Source: Candidatus Udaeobacter sp. (GTDB lineage Bacteria > Verrucomicrobiota > Verrucomicrobiia > Chthoniobacterales > UBA10450). Taken from it: DNA of 53,428 nucleotides. The notes under the pieces are model-generated. The model was not told the origin of the DNA. It saw only the letters and a list, made by a program, of their open reading frames with translations, and searched no databases. Position numbers and translations under genes: made by a program. Below are positions 26,126-33,891 of this stretch, piece after piece. Location of the stretch: contig JAALOD010000006.1 in assembly GCA_013372845.1 (NCBI GenBank), forward strand, positions 9,630 through 63,057, given 5' to 3'. The stretch's first letter is position 1. Each line of letters begins with the position of its first letter.

Positions 26126-26812
26126 TCACGTCGTGGCAGTGAGGGATGGATGCCGAATATCTTGGGCAGCCGCGGCGTAAACTGCGTCTTCGGCAATATT
26201 GGTAGCGTGGTCGCCCACGCGTTCGAGGCAACGGCCAACAAAAATAAGGTTCAAATAGCCCCGCAATTGATCCGGATCCTGTGCCATGCGCTCGATTAAC
26301 TTGCGACTGGCTTCATGGTTTAAATCGTCCAGTTTTTCGTCGCGCGTAACGACCGCGCAACCAAGATCGACATCCTCGCGCGCGAAGGCATCGACGCTGT
26401 CTTTAAACATCGACATTGCCTGCTCGTACATCGGCTTTATCAGTTCAACTTCGGCCAGGGACGGATGCTGATTTAACTTTCGGGCGCGTCGCGCAATCGT
26501 AGTCGCTTGATCGCCGATTCGCTCCAGATTGGTCGACAGTTTCATCGCGGAGACTACGCGGCGCAGATCCGATGCAACGGGCTGAAAGCGCAATAGAATA
26601 TCAACGCCGTCCTTATCGATCTGTTTCTCCAGCTGATCGATTTCTTCGTCATCGGCGATTGTGTTTGCGCAAAGATCGTCATTGCGATCAACCAGCCCCT
26701 TCATTGCGCGCCCCAGACTGCGCTCGCTCAGCCCGGCCATCATGAGCACATTGTTGCGGAGTGCCGCGAGCGATTCATCAAATGTTCCGAGAATATGCCT
26801 TGGCGCGATCAT
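26126..26812 (-). CDS. phoU: Phosphate transport system regulator PhoU
   Basis: A 228-residue PhoU with two repeated three-helix halves. Each carries the metal-binding signature: LSTNLERIGDQATTIARRA in the first and GRCLERVGDHATNIAEDAVY in the second. PhoU links the Pst transporter to the PhoR kinase and keeps the Pho regulon off when phosphate is plentiful. It lies 45 bp after pstB on the same strand, the normal order, and 156 bp before ppk1. Confidence 0.96.
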   Translation of the reverse strand: MIAPRHILGTFDESLAALRNNVLMMAGLSERSLGRAMKGLVDRNDDLCANTIADDEEIDQLEKQIDKDGVDILLRFQPVASDLRRVVSAMKLSTNLERIGDQATTIARRARKLNQHPSLAEVELIKPMYEQAMSMFKDSVDAFAREDVDLGCAVVTRDEKLDDLNHEASRKLIERMAQDPDQLRGYLNLIFVGRCLERVGDHATNIAEDAVYAAAAQDIRHPSLTATT

Positions 26813-26857
26813 CGTTGTTTCTTCGCCTCGTTTCTTACTGATTCTTACTCCTGCTCA

Positions 26858-27706
26858 TTATCCAAATCGACCCGTGATATAATCCTCCGTCTGTTTTTCG
26901 GTTGGATTTGTGAAAATCTTTGTCGTCGGTCCAAACTCGATCAACCGGCCGAGGTACATGAAGGCGGTGTAATCCGAAATGCGGCCGGCTTGCTGCATGT
27001 TGTGCGTCACGGTTACAATGGTGTATTTCGCTTTTAGTTCGTGGATCAGTTCCTCGATTTTCGCCGTGGCGATCGGATCGAGCGCCGAACAAGGCTCATC
27101 CATCAAGATCACTTCCGGCTCCACGGCCAGCGAGCGCGCGATGCAGAGCCTCTGCTGCTGGCCACCAGAAAGACTGGTGCCTGGCTTGTGCAAATCGTCC
27201 TTAACTTCGTCCCAAAGAGCAGCCATGCGCAGCGATTTTTCCAGGCGTTCATTAAGAAATTTGTGATTGCGCACTCCATTCAATCGCAAGCCGACGATGA
27301 CATTTTCGCCAATCGTCATGGTCGGAAACGGATTCGATTTCTGGAAGATCATGCCAACTCGGCGTCGAACAATTGCGGGATCAACGGTTTTGGAATAAAG
27401 ATCCTCGCCATGAAGAAGGACCGTCCCGTCCATCCGCGTCTTTGGCACCAGTTCGTGCATCCGATTGAGGGCCCGGAGAAACGTTGATTTTCCGCAACCG
27501 CTAGGCCCAATGATCGCTGTCACGGCATTGGAAGCGATGTCGAGGCTCACATTCTCGATGGCCCGCTTTTCCCCGTACCAGATCGAGACATTCTTCGCCT
27601 CAAAAGTTAACTTTGGTGCAGGCTCGGCGCTGACGGGCGGCTGGGCAGGCCGCTCGATGCGCTCCGTAACGCTTTGTTCGGGTGTTGTCATAACGACATT
27701 AACCAT
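26858..27706 (-). CDS. pstB: Phosphate ABC transporter ATP-binding protein
   Basis: A 282-residue ATPase of the Pst high-affinity phosphate importer. Walker [15 protein letters not shown] (residues about 66-78), signature [16 protein letters not shown], Walker [14 protein letters not shown] and the switch His in [14 protein letters not shown] are all present, with the PstB-specific [14 protein letters not shown]. An N-terminal extension of about 35 residues precedes the usual start. It follows pstA by 11 bp. Confidence 0.97.
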   Translation of the reverse strand: MVNVVMTTPEQSVTERIERPAQPPVSAEPAPKLTFEAKNVSIWYGEKRAIENVSLDIASNAVTAIIGPSGCGKSTFLRALNRMHELVPKTRMDGTVLLHGEDLYSKTVDPAIVRRRVGMIFQKSNPFPTMTIGENVIVGLRLNGVRNHKFLNERLEKSLRMAALWDEVKDDLHKPGTSLSGGQQQRLCIARSLAVEPEVILMDEPCSALDPIATAKIEELIHELKAKYTIVTVTHNMQQAGRISDYTAFMYLGRLIEFGPTTKIFTNPTEKQTEDYITGRFG

Positions 27707-27717
27707 TTTTTAGGATG

Positions 27718-28578
27718 CTACACTACTGGCGCGCCGCGTCCGCGAGTCAGGATTCTTACAAGCACATTAACGCAGAAAATTCCGGTGACGAGCACGAGCG
27801 CGCCGGCCCAAGCCTGCCGATGCCAATCATCGTAGGGAGAGATCGCATAGGTAAAAATCTGCAACGGGAGCGCAGCGATAGGCTCGCTGAGGCTGTGATT
27901 CCAAAAACGATTGCCAAAAGCAGTGAAAAGGAGCGGAGCCGTTTCGCCGCCTATGCGAGCCAGGGCGAGCAAAATCCCGGTGATGATCCCCCTGGACGCG
28001 GTCTTCATCACGATGTGGACAATTGTTTTCCACCGGCTAACACCCAGGGCGAGGGCGGCTTCGCGATAACCATTCGGTACTAACAGAACAACCTCTTCTG
28101 TCGTGCGCAGGATCAGTGGAATCATGATTAGACCAAGCGCGAGCCCGCCGGCGTACGCCGAGAAGCCTTTGAAGCGCAAAACTACCAAACCGTAAACTAC
28201 GACACCCCAGGTGATCGACGGAACGCCGTTGAGCACATCAGCCAAGAAACGGAGAATAGAGTTGAGCCGCGCCGAGCCGTATTCCGCCAGATAAACTCCT
28301 CCCAAAACGCCAATCGGTATCCCAATGACACCAGCAATTGCGAGCAATTCGAGCGAGCCGACAATCGCATTCACCATGCCACCCCCAACGGCTCCTACCG
28401 GCGCCGGTAATTTTGTGAAAAAATCCCAGTTCACGGAACTGGCGCCATTGATGAGAAGATGAAAGAAGACCAGCCCCAAAGGCGTGATCACAAGAACGGC
28501 AGAAACAAAGGCGATCCCGGATGCCAGCGCGCTTTTGATTTTGCGCCAGTTGTGATTGTGTGCTCGTTCCAAATGCAT
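27718..28578 (-). CDS. pstA: Phosphate ABC transporter permease PstA
   Basis: A 286-residue membrane permease with six hydrophobic segments. Family marks are GIPIGVLGGVYLAEYG, LNGVPSITWGVVVYGLVV and the cytoplasmic EAA loop EAALALGVSRWKTIVHIVMK, ending in the Pst-typical GETAPLLFTAFGN. It pairs with PstC to form the phosphate channel. It is 2 bp downstream of pstC and 11 bp upstream of pstB. Confidence 0.96.
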   Translation of the reverse strand: MHLERAHNHNWRKIKSALASGIAFVSAVLVITPLGLVFFHLLINGASSVNWDFFTKLPAPVGAVGGGMVNAIVGSLELLAIAGVIGIPIGVLGGVYLAEYGSARLNSILRFLADVLNGVPSITWGVVVYGLVVLRFKGFSAYAGGLALGLIMIPLILRTTEEVVLLVPNGYREAALALGVSRWKTIVHIVMKTASRGIITGILLALARIGGETAPLLFTAFGNRFWNHSLSEPIAALPLQIFTYAISPYDDWHRQAWAGALVLVTGIFCVNVLVRILTRGRGAPVV

Positions 28579-28580
28579 GC

Positions 28581-29585
28581 CTATTGCACCGCGCGTGTTG
28601 CTGACGTTGTTGAAATAGTCCGCAGAAGCAGTTGCGCGAGAAGGTTCACCAAGATAGTTATCCCAAAAAGAACCAGCCCAATTTCGAACAACGCCTGCAG
28701 ATAAATATCAGTTGTCGCTTCGGTGAATTCATTGGCAAGCACGCTGGCCAGGGTATATCCGGGCTGGAATAGCGACGCGACGATCTGCGGGGTGTTGCCT
28801 ATCACCATCGTTACGGCCATCGTTTCGCCCAGAGCACGACCCAACCCAAGAATCACGGCGCCGAACAACCCTTTCTTTGCGTAACTCAGCACTGCAATGC
28901 GCGTTGCCTCCCAGCGAGTCGCTCCGAGACCGTAGGCGGCCTCTCTTTGCAAGTCCGGAACACTGCGCAAAATCTCGCGCGAGACCGAAACGATGATCGG
29001 CAAAATCATAACCGCGATAATAATTCCTCCGGCGAGCATGCACGGACCGTAAATCGATCCACTGAACAAGGGTGTCCAACCGAAGAACCGTTTGAGCCAT
29101 GCGAAGGGATAATCGCGCAGCCACGGAATCATTACGAAAATGCCCCAGAGCCCAAGGATGACACTGGGAATTGCAGCCAACATCTCGATCAACGACACCA
29201 GGGGCTGCCGAATCCAGAGCGGAGCAAGCTCCGTCAGATACGCTGCCGTTGCGATGCCCAACGGGACCGCAATCAACAGCGCAATTAGAGAAGAAACCAG
29301 TGTCCCATATATAAATGGGAGAGCGCCAAATTGGTCCGCGACTGGGTCCCAGGTGGATGTGACAAGGAAATGGAACCCAAATTTTTTGATGGCTCCCACC
29401 GACCCGATCCACAGCTCCCACCCGGTCAGAATCACCAGCACAACCACCGTCAGCGCCATGGCGCATGTTAGCCACTCAAACGCTTTGTCGCCGAAGCGCG
29501 AGGGCCGCGCCATCACCTGGCGCGCTGATGCGGGCTCACCGGGTGCCCCGAAAGCTTTCGAGGCTGGAGCTGTAGCAACCTCCAT
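28581..29585 (-). CDS. pstC: Phosphate ABC transporter permease PstC
   Basis: A 334-residue permease with six membrane segments. It has VPLGIATAAYLTELAP, MLAAIPSVILGLWGIFV, the EAA loop EAAYGLGATRWEATRIAVL and GLGRALGETMAVTMVIGN, all typical of PstC. The N-terminal 35 residues are polar and cytoplasmic. It begins 11 bp after the pstS stop and ends 2 bp before pstA. Confidence 0.96.
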   Translation of the reverse strand: MEVATAPASKAFGAPGEPASARQVMARPSRFGDKAFEWLTCAMALTVVVLVILTGWELWIGSVGAIKKFGFHFLVTSTWDPVADQFGALPFIYGTLVSSLIALLIAVPLGIATAAYLTELAPLWIRQPLVSLIEMLAAIPSVILGLWGIFVMIPWLRDYPFAWLKRFFGWTPLFSGSIYGPCMLAGGIIIAVMILPIIVSVSREILRSVPDLQREAAYGLGATRWEATRIAVLSYAKKGLFGAVILGLGRALGETMAVTMVIGNTPQIVASLFQPGYTLASVLANEFTEATTDIYLQALFEIGLVLFGITILVNLLAQLLLRTISTTSATRAVQ

Positions 29586-29596
29586 GCTTCCTCACA

Positions 29597-30616
29597 TCAC
29601 ATTTTGATTTCGTTGATCCGCTTCAAGACACGCTCTTGCACGGTCTCTGGCAAAGGAGCGTAATCGAGGTCTTTGGCCATCTTTTCACCGTCTTTCGCAG
29701 CCCATTTTAGAAACTCCACGAGCTTTTTCCCCTTCGCGGGATCTTTCTGCTGCTCGTAAACGAGCAACCATGTCGCACCGCAAATCGGATAGGCGTCTTT
29801 TCCCGGCGCGTTTGTCATCGAGAACCGGAAGTCATCCGGGATTTCGGCCGTTGCGAGCGCAGCAGTCACTGAATCAATCGTCGGTTTCACGAACTGTCCT
29901 GCGGAATTTTTCACCTCTGCGTAAGGCATTTTGTTCTGTGTGGCGTAGATCAATTCCACATAGCCAATCGCACCGGGAGTTTGCTTTACCTGCCCTGACA
30001 CACCCTCGTTTCCTTTGCCGCCGATGCCAGTCGGCCAATTAACCGATGTATTATTACCGGCTTTCTGCTTCCATTCACTGCTCACTTTGCTGAGGTAATC
30101 GGTAAAAATAAATGTGGTTCCACTGCCGTCCGATCGGTGTACGACCACGATATCTTGATCGGGTAATTTTGCGCCCGAATTTAACGCCGCCAACTTGGGA
30201 TCATTCCATTTCTTTATCTGGCCGAGAAAGATTCCTGCGATGCTATCTCCATCGAGTTTCAAGCTTGGATTGCCTGCCAAATTGTAGGTCAGCACCACTG
30301 CACCGGCGACCGTCGGAATGTGGAGAATCTTCCCCGGCGCTTTGCCAAGATTCTCGTCGCTCATTGGCCCATCGGACGCCCCGAAATCGACCGTCTGCGC
30401 GAGGATCTGTTTTTGGCCTCCGCCAGATCCGATGGATTGATAATTGAACCGGACGGACGGATCGACTTTCGCGTACTCATCGAACCATTTCGAGTAGATG
30501 GGATAGGGGAAAGTCGCCCCTGCACCGTTAATCAACATCTGTGCCGAGGCCGTCGCGCTAACACCGGCCAATAGTACTGTTGCTAGGAGTTTGTGGGTAA
30601 AATTGCGGGATTTCAT
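29597..30616 (-). CDS. pstS: Phosphate ABC transporter substrate-binding protein
   Basis: A 339-residue periplasmic phosphate-binding protein. A signal peptide (LLATVLLAGVSATASA) precedes INGAGATFPYPIYSKWFDEY. The phosphate-binding pieces are NYQSIGSGGGQKQI, FGASDGPMS and VVHRSDGSGTTFIFTDYLSKV. The ORF opens at 30655, but MKSRNFTHKLLA at 30616 gives a normal signal peptide. A Pho-box-like site lies 48 bp upstream, so phosphate-starvation control by the PhoB encoded just upstream is likely. Confidence 0.95.
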   Translation of the reverse strand: MKSRNFTHKLLATVLLAGVSATASAQMLINGAGATFPYPIYSKWFDEYAKVDPSVRFNYQSIGSGGGQKQILAQTVDFGASDGPMSDENLGKAPGKILHIPTVAGAVVLTYNLAGNPSLKLDGDSIAGIFLGQIKKWNDPKLAALNSGAKLPDQDIVVVHRSDGSGTTFIFTDYLSKVSSEWKQKAGNNTSVNWPTGIGGKGNEGVSGQVKQTPGAIGYVELIYATQNKMPYAEVKNSAGQFVKPTIDSVTAALATAEIPDDFRFSMTNAPGKDAYPICGATWLLVYEQQKDPAKGKKLVEFLKWAAKDGEKMAKDLDYAPLPETVQERVLKRINEIKM

Positions 30617-30663
30617 AGAGCAGTCAGCCTGCCGTAGCGCGCGCCGAAGCGTCAAAATTTTTA

Positions 30664-30683
30664 ATGTTACTTTTGTGTGACAG
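30664..30683 (-). promoter_or_regulatory. pstS: Possible Pho box upstream of pstS
   Basis: On the minus strand the sequence reads CTGTCACACAAAAGTAACAT. The first half matches the E. coli Pho-box repeat CTGTCAT in six of seven positions; the second half, 11 bp on, matches only weakly (AAGTAAC). The distance to the pstS start codon (about 48 bp) and the nearby phoB gene favour a PhoB site. Consensus for this phylum is not known to me. Confidence 0.45.
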
Positions 30684-30691
30684 GCTTCGCC

Positions 30692-30745
30692 GGTTGAATC
30701 GTTAGATCCTTGAACCGTGAAGGTTGAATCGGGTTCAACGATTCA
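30692..30745. terminator. Nested inverted repeat between phoR and pstS
   Basis: TGAATCGTT (30695-30703) is mirrored exactly by AACGATTCA (30737-30745), and inside it GTTGAA (30723) pairs with TTCAAC (30734) around a short loop. GGTTGAATCG is also present twice as a direct repeat. It starts 4 bp after the phoR stop, so it may end or attenuate the phoBR transcript before pstS. There is no clear T-run. Confidence 0.5.
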
Positions 30746-30749
30746 GCAA

Positions 30750-32027
30750 TTAACCTGGCGGCACCTCTGGAAGCACTATGCGGATCGTCGTCCCACGCCC
30801 CAGCTCGCTTTCGGCTTCCACCCGTCCACCGTGCAATTGGGCGATGTGCTTAACGATCGCTAACCCCAAACCGGTGCCTCCCAGCTCGCGGCTGCGCGCC
30901 TTGTCAGCGCGATAAAAGCGCTCGAAAATTCGCGGCAAATGTTCTTTGCTGATCCCGATTCCGTTATCAGCCACGCTCAGTACCACGTTAGAACCGCAAC
31001 GCGTCCCTCGTAGGCGAATCTGTCCGTTGTCGGGTGAAAATTTCACAGCATTGTCCAGCAGATTGTGGAGCGCTTCCTCCAGGCGCGTTCCATCGGCGCG
31101 AAGCACCGACGTTTCCGAAGGCAAATCAACAATCACCTTCAAGTTCTTTCCGGTCAGTTTTTCCTTCCAATCGCGGATGAGGTTATTAAATAACTCATCC
31201 ATCCGCACAACGCTGATCTCCAACTCCGCATGGGACGACTCCAGTTGTGCAAGGCTTAGCAGATCATCAACCAGCCGTTGGAGTCGTTTGGAATGCCTTT
31301 CCATGATCGAAAGGATGCGTGTGAGTTCCTCCCGTGATGTCTGCGGCTCATCAAACAACACCTCAATGTAGCCGCGTAAAATCGACAACGGCGTTCGGAG
31401 CTCGTGCGAAACATTTGCGACAAAATCTCTCCGGATTTGATCCAGCTGCTTCAACTCAGTGATATCGTGGAAAAGCACGACTGTGCCGGTCACTTCGTCA
31501 TCAGCGTTCTTGATTGGGACGGCGCTGACTTCGACATGCCGCTCGCTGTGGGTTCGCGAATCGGCTAGGCTCAACTCGCTTCGCATTGCTTCGCCAGTGA
31601 GCAGCGTTTCCGCAACCAGTTGATCGAGCGTGGCGTGACGGACGGCCTCAACCAAAGGAACTCCCACTGCCGGATCGCGCAGTTCGAACTGTTTCTGAAA
31701 AGTCGGATTCATAAGCGTAACATGGCTGCGCGCGTCAACTACGAGCAGGCCATCCTCCATCGCGCCGAGAATTGTTTGCGTGCCGGATTCGCGCCCCGCG
31801 ATCTGGAGTTCGAGTTCTTGCTGTCGAGCAAAAATATTCTCCAACGCAAGACCAACGCGGTGCGGATCTTTTCCGCCGTTTATCAGAAACGTGGACGGAC
31901 GTTCACCCCGGGCTATTTGCGAAACGAGCTGCTCGATTTGTGGCCACGGTGCAGCCCATTTTTGCCAGAGAAACAGCGCTGTCACTGCGAATATAGCGCA
32001 GAGCACGCCGAGGATTAGCCAATACAT
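30750..32027 (-). CDS. phoR: Phosphate regulon sensor histidine kinase PhoR
   Basis: A 425-residue membrane sensor kinase. One N-terminal membrane helix (WLILGVLCAIFAVTALFLW), then a PAS domain (AMEDGLLVVDARSHVTLMNP; GTVVLFHDITELKQLD), the HisKA box FVANVSHELRTPLSILRGY with the phosphorylated His, and the HATPase domain (NLLDNAVKFS, VADNGIGISKEHLPRIFERFY, GGTGLGLAIVKHIAQLHGG). This order is that of PhoR. It starts 6 bp after phoB. It has one or possibly two membrane passes and no large periplasmic sensor, which agrees with sensing through PstSCAB-PhoU. Confidence 0.94.
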   Translation of the reverse strand: MYWLILGVLCAIFAVTALFLWQKWAAPWPQIEQLVSQIARGERPSTFLINGGKDPHRVGLALENIFARQQELELQIAGRESGTQTILGAMEDGLLVVDARSHVTLMNPTFQKQFELRDPAVGVPLVEAVRHATLDQLVAETLLTGEAMRSELSLADSRTHSERHVEVSAVPIKNADDEVTGTVVLFHDITELKQLDQIRRDFVANVSHELRTPLSILRGYIEVLFDEPQTSREELTRILSIMERHSKRLQRLVDDLLSLAQLESSHAELEISVVRMDELFNNLIRDWKEKLTGKNLKVIVDLPSETSVLRADGTRLEEALHNLLDNAVKFSPDNGQIRLRGTRCGSNVVLSVADNGIGISKEHLPRIFERFYRADKARSRELGGTGLGLAIVKHIAQLHGGRVEAESELGRGTTIRIVLPEVPPG

Positions 32028-32033
32028 CTGGCC

Positions 32034-32726
32034 TTACTTTTCCTTCAATCGATACCCGAACCCACGGACGCTTTCAATCACATTGGCGGCCTTGCCAAGT
32101 TTCTTGCGCAACCGTCGGACATGGGTGTCCACTGTTCGCGTGTCAATCACACTTTCGTAACCCCATACGTCGTTAAGCAAACGGTCACGTGCCTGCACAC
32201 GACCTCGTCGCTGTATCAGCGTGCGCAAAAGTTTAAATTCAAGGCTGGTAAGATTGATCCGCTTGCCGTTAACAGAAACTTCATAGCGCGCCGGATCGAT
32301 GGTAATGGGACCGGCTGTCAAACGTTCATCGTCCGGTTTCGCCTCGCCGCGGCGCATGATCGCGCGAATGCGCAGGACGACTTCCCGCGGACTAAACGGC
32401 TTTGTCACGTAATCGTCCGCGCCAAATTCCAAACCGACTATCCGGTCGATTTCCTCGGCTTTCGCTGTGAGCATCATGATGGGAACTTGCCGTGTCCCAG
32501 GGTCGCTTTTCAGAATTTTGCAAACTTCCAGCCCAGGCATCTTCGGCAGCATGAGATCAAGAATAATCAAAGCTGGCTTTTCCCTGCGCGCTTTTTCCAG
32601 TCCGGCAGCGCCATCGCACGCCGTCGAGGTGGTGAAACCGGCTTTGCGCAAATTGAGCGCGAGAAGATCGACTACATCGCGTTCATCCTCGATAATCAGC
32701 ACTGTGTTCGCAGACGCGGGGTCCAT
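32034..32726 (-). CDS. phoB: Phosphate regulon response regulator PhoB
   Basis: A 230-residue OmpR/PhoB-type regulator. The receiver domain has the acidic pocket IIEDERD, the phospho-acceptor Asp57 in LIILDLMLPKMPG, and the conserved Lys in DDYVTKPFSPRE. The C-terminal winged helix has LTSLEFKLLRTLIQRRGRV and DTRTVDTHVRRLRKKLG. It is first in the ten-gene phosphate block and couples to phoR. A strong palindrome lies in its leader. Confidence 0.94.
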   Translation of the reverse strand: MDPASANTVLIIEDERDVVDLLALNLRKAGFTTSTACDGAAGLEKARREKPALIILDLMLPKMPGLEVCKILKSDPGTRQVPIMMLTAKAEEIDRIVGLEFGADDYVTKPFSPREVVLRIRAIMRRGEAKPDDERLTAGPITIDPARYEVSVNGKRINLTSLEFKLLRTLIQRRGRVQARDRLLNDVWGYESVIDTRTVDTHVRRLRKKLGKAANVIESVRGFGYRLKEK

Positions 32727-32730
32727 GGCA

Positions 32731-32772
32731 GTTCGCTTTTATCGCCGAAACTGTTTCGGTTCGCCAGCGAAC
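32731..32772. promoter_or_regulatory. phoB: Palindrome in the phoB leader
   Basis: CCGAAAC-T-GTTTCGG (32745-32759) is a perfect 7-bp inverted repeat around one base, flanked by a second pair GTTCGC (32731) and GCGAAC (32767). It begins 4 bp before the phoB start codon. It could be a protein operator or an RNA hairpin covering the start region; it does not resemble a Pho box. Confidence 0.5.
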
Positions 32773-33891
32773 TTTTCACTACCCTTTGTTCAAAGCGCCA
32801 ACAACTCATTAAAAGTGGAGAAAGCACGTCCATGCATGCGATTTCTAAAGATGGCAGCAAGTGAGCTCTTGCTCCAGAAAGGTGAGAAACCAGCCCGGAG
32901 ATACAACTCTGCACGAAAACAATACTAATTAGCAGGCAAATCCCGTTTGCGCGTCTCGCCATCTTTAGCTGCATCGAAACCGTCCAGACATCACAAGCTT
33001 TGAATAGAACTGATTCCGCTCCAGCTTCAGAGATTAAAACGAACTGTTCCTGGCCATGACAGGTAAGTCGATTAGATGCTTCGACCGCCAGAAGGAGAGA
33101 TCAACAGCGGCGCATCCCCATTCCCACATTGGTCGCAAGCGCGATACAGTGATTATCCAGGCAACGGCAAGAGACCAAATTTTGCGCGGAGTACATAAAG
33201 AACGGCGACGCCAAAGGCTTCCAAAGCATGATTCGAACTTTGAACTACCGAGGCCGAAGACCAAAGGACCGGTCGTTGCACAGCCTTCAAGAAGTAGCTA
33301 AAAGATCCGATACCCCGGTTGAAAGAAAGTGGAACACAGTCATCGCAATCAGCGGAATACATTCGCTGGATCGACAACGAGTAACGCCCAGGACCGTTTG
33401 ACTCCGTCACGCCCATATCCGATGAGAAGCTAGTCAATTCTCAGGAATCGCGACTGATCGTCACGCCCGACAGCACTGCGAAAGCAGGCGATAATCCGTC
33501 CTGCAAGGTCCGAGATAGGGTTGAAGAGCGAAGCGGCCGATGCCAGAATCAAGATTTGTTCGGCTCCTTGGGAACGGTGGCAAATCGTCTTCATCGGCGT
33601 CATGTCGCGCGAAGCCACTCGAAAGCTGCCAGAAAGTAACGCAGCGCGCAGACCGAGGAAGCCGAGGTTCATGCGTGCTTCGACGGAAACACGTTCGAAA
33701 TGGTTCAAGAGGCTTTCAGATCTATCAGCGCGACTGAAGAATTCGATGCTTTCGCGGAGAAACGGCCCAGGTTTGCCTTTGCCAGGACACAACAGGAGTA
33801 AACGTTCTAGTTTTCCCTCGCCAAAACGCAATTTCGCTGGAGAAAACGGGCGACCTGTGTTTAACTAATAGGTTCGACATTTCCCGTCAGA
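32773..33891. other. 1.1-kb stretch without a convincing gene between phoB and uvrA
   Basis: Six or more short ORFs occur on both strands (for example 33056-33301, 33430-33831 and 33521-33868), but none has a recognisable domain or a good start, and they contradict one another. Base composition is somewhat AT-richer than the neighbours. A plus-strand stretch at about 33640-33801 looks locally like protein coding (AEKRPRFAFARTQQE at its end), yet frames upstream are blocked. The region could be a decayed gene or a patch with indel errors. It must also hold the phoB and uvrA promoters. I could not identify a function. Confidence 0.5.
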
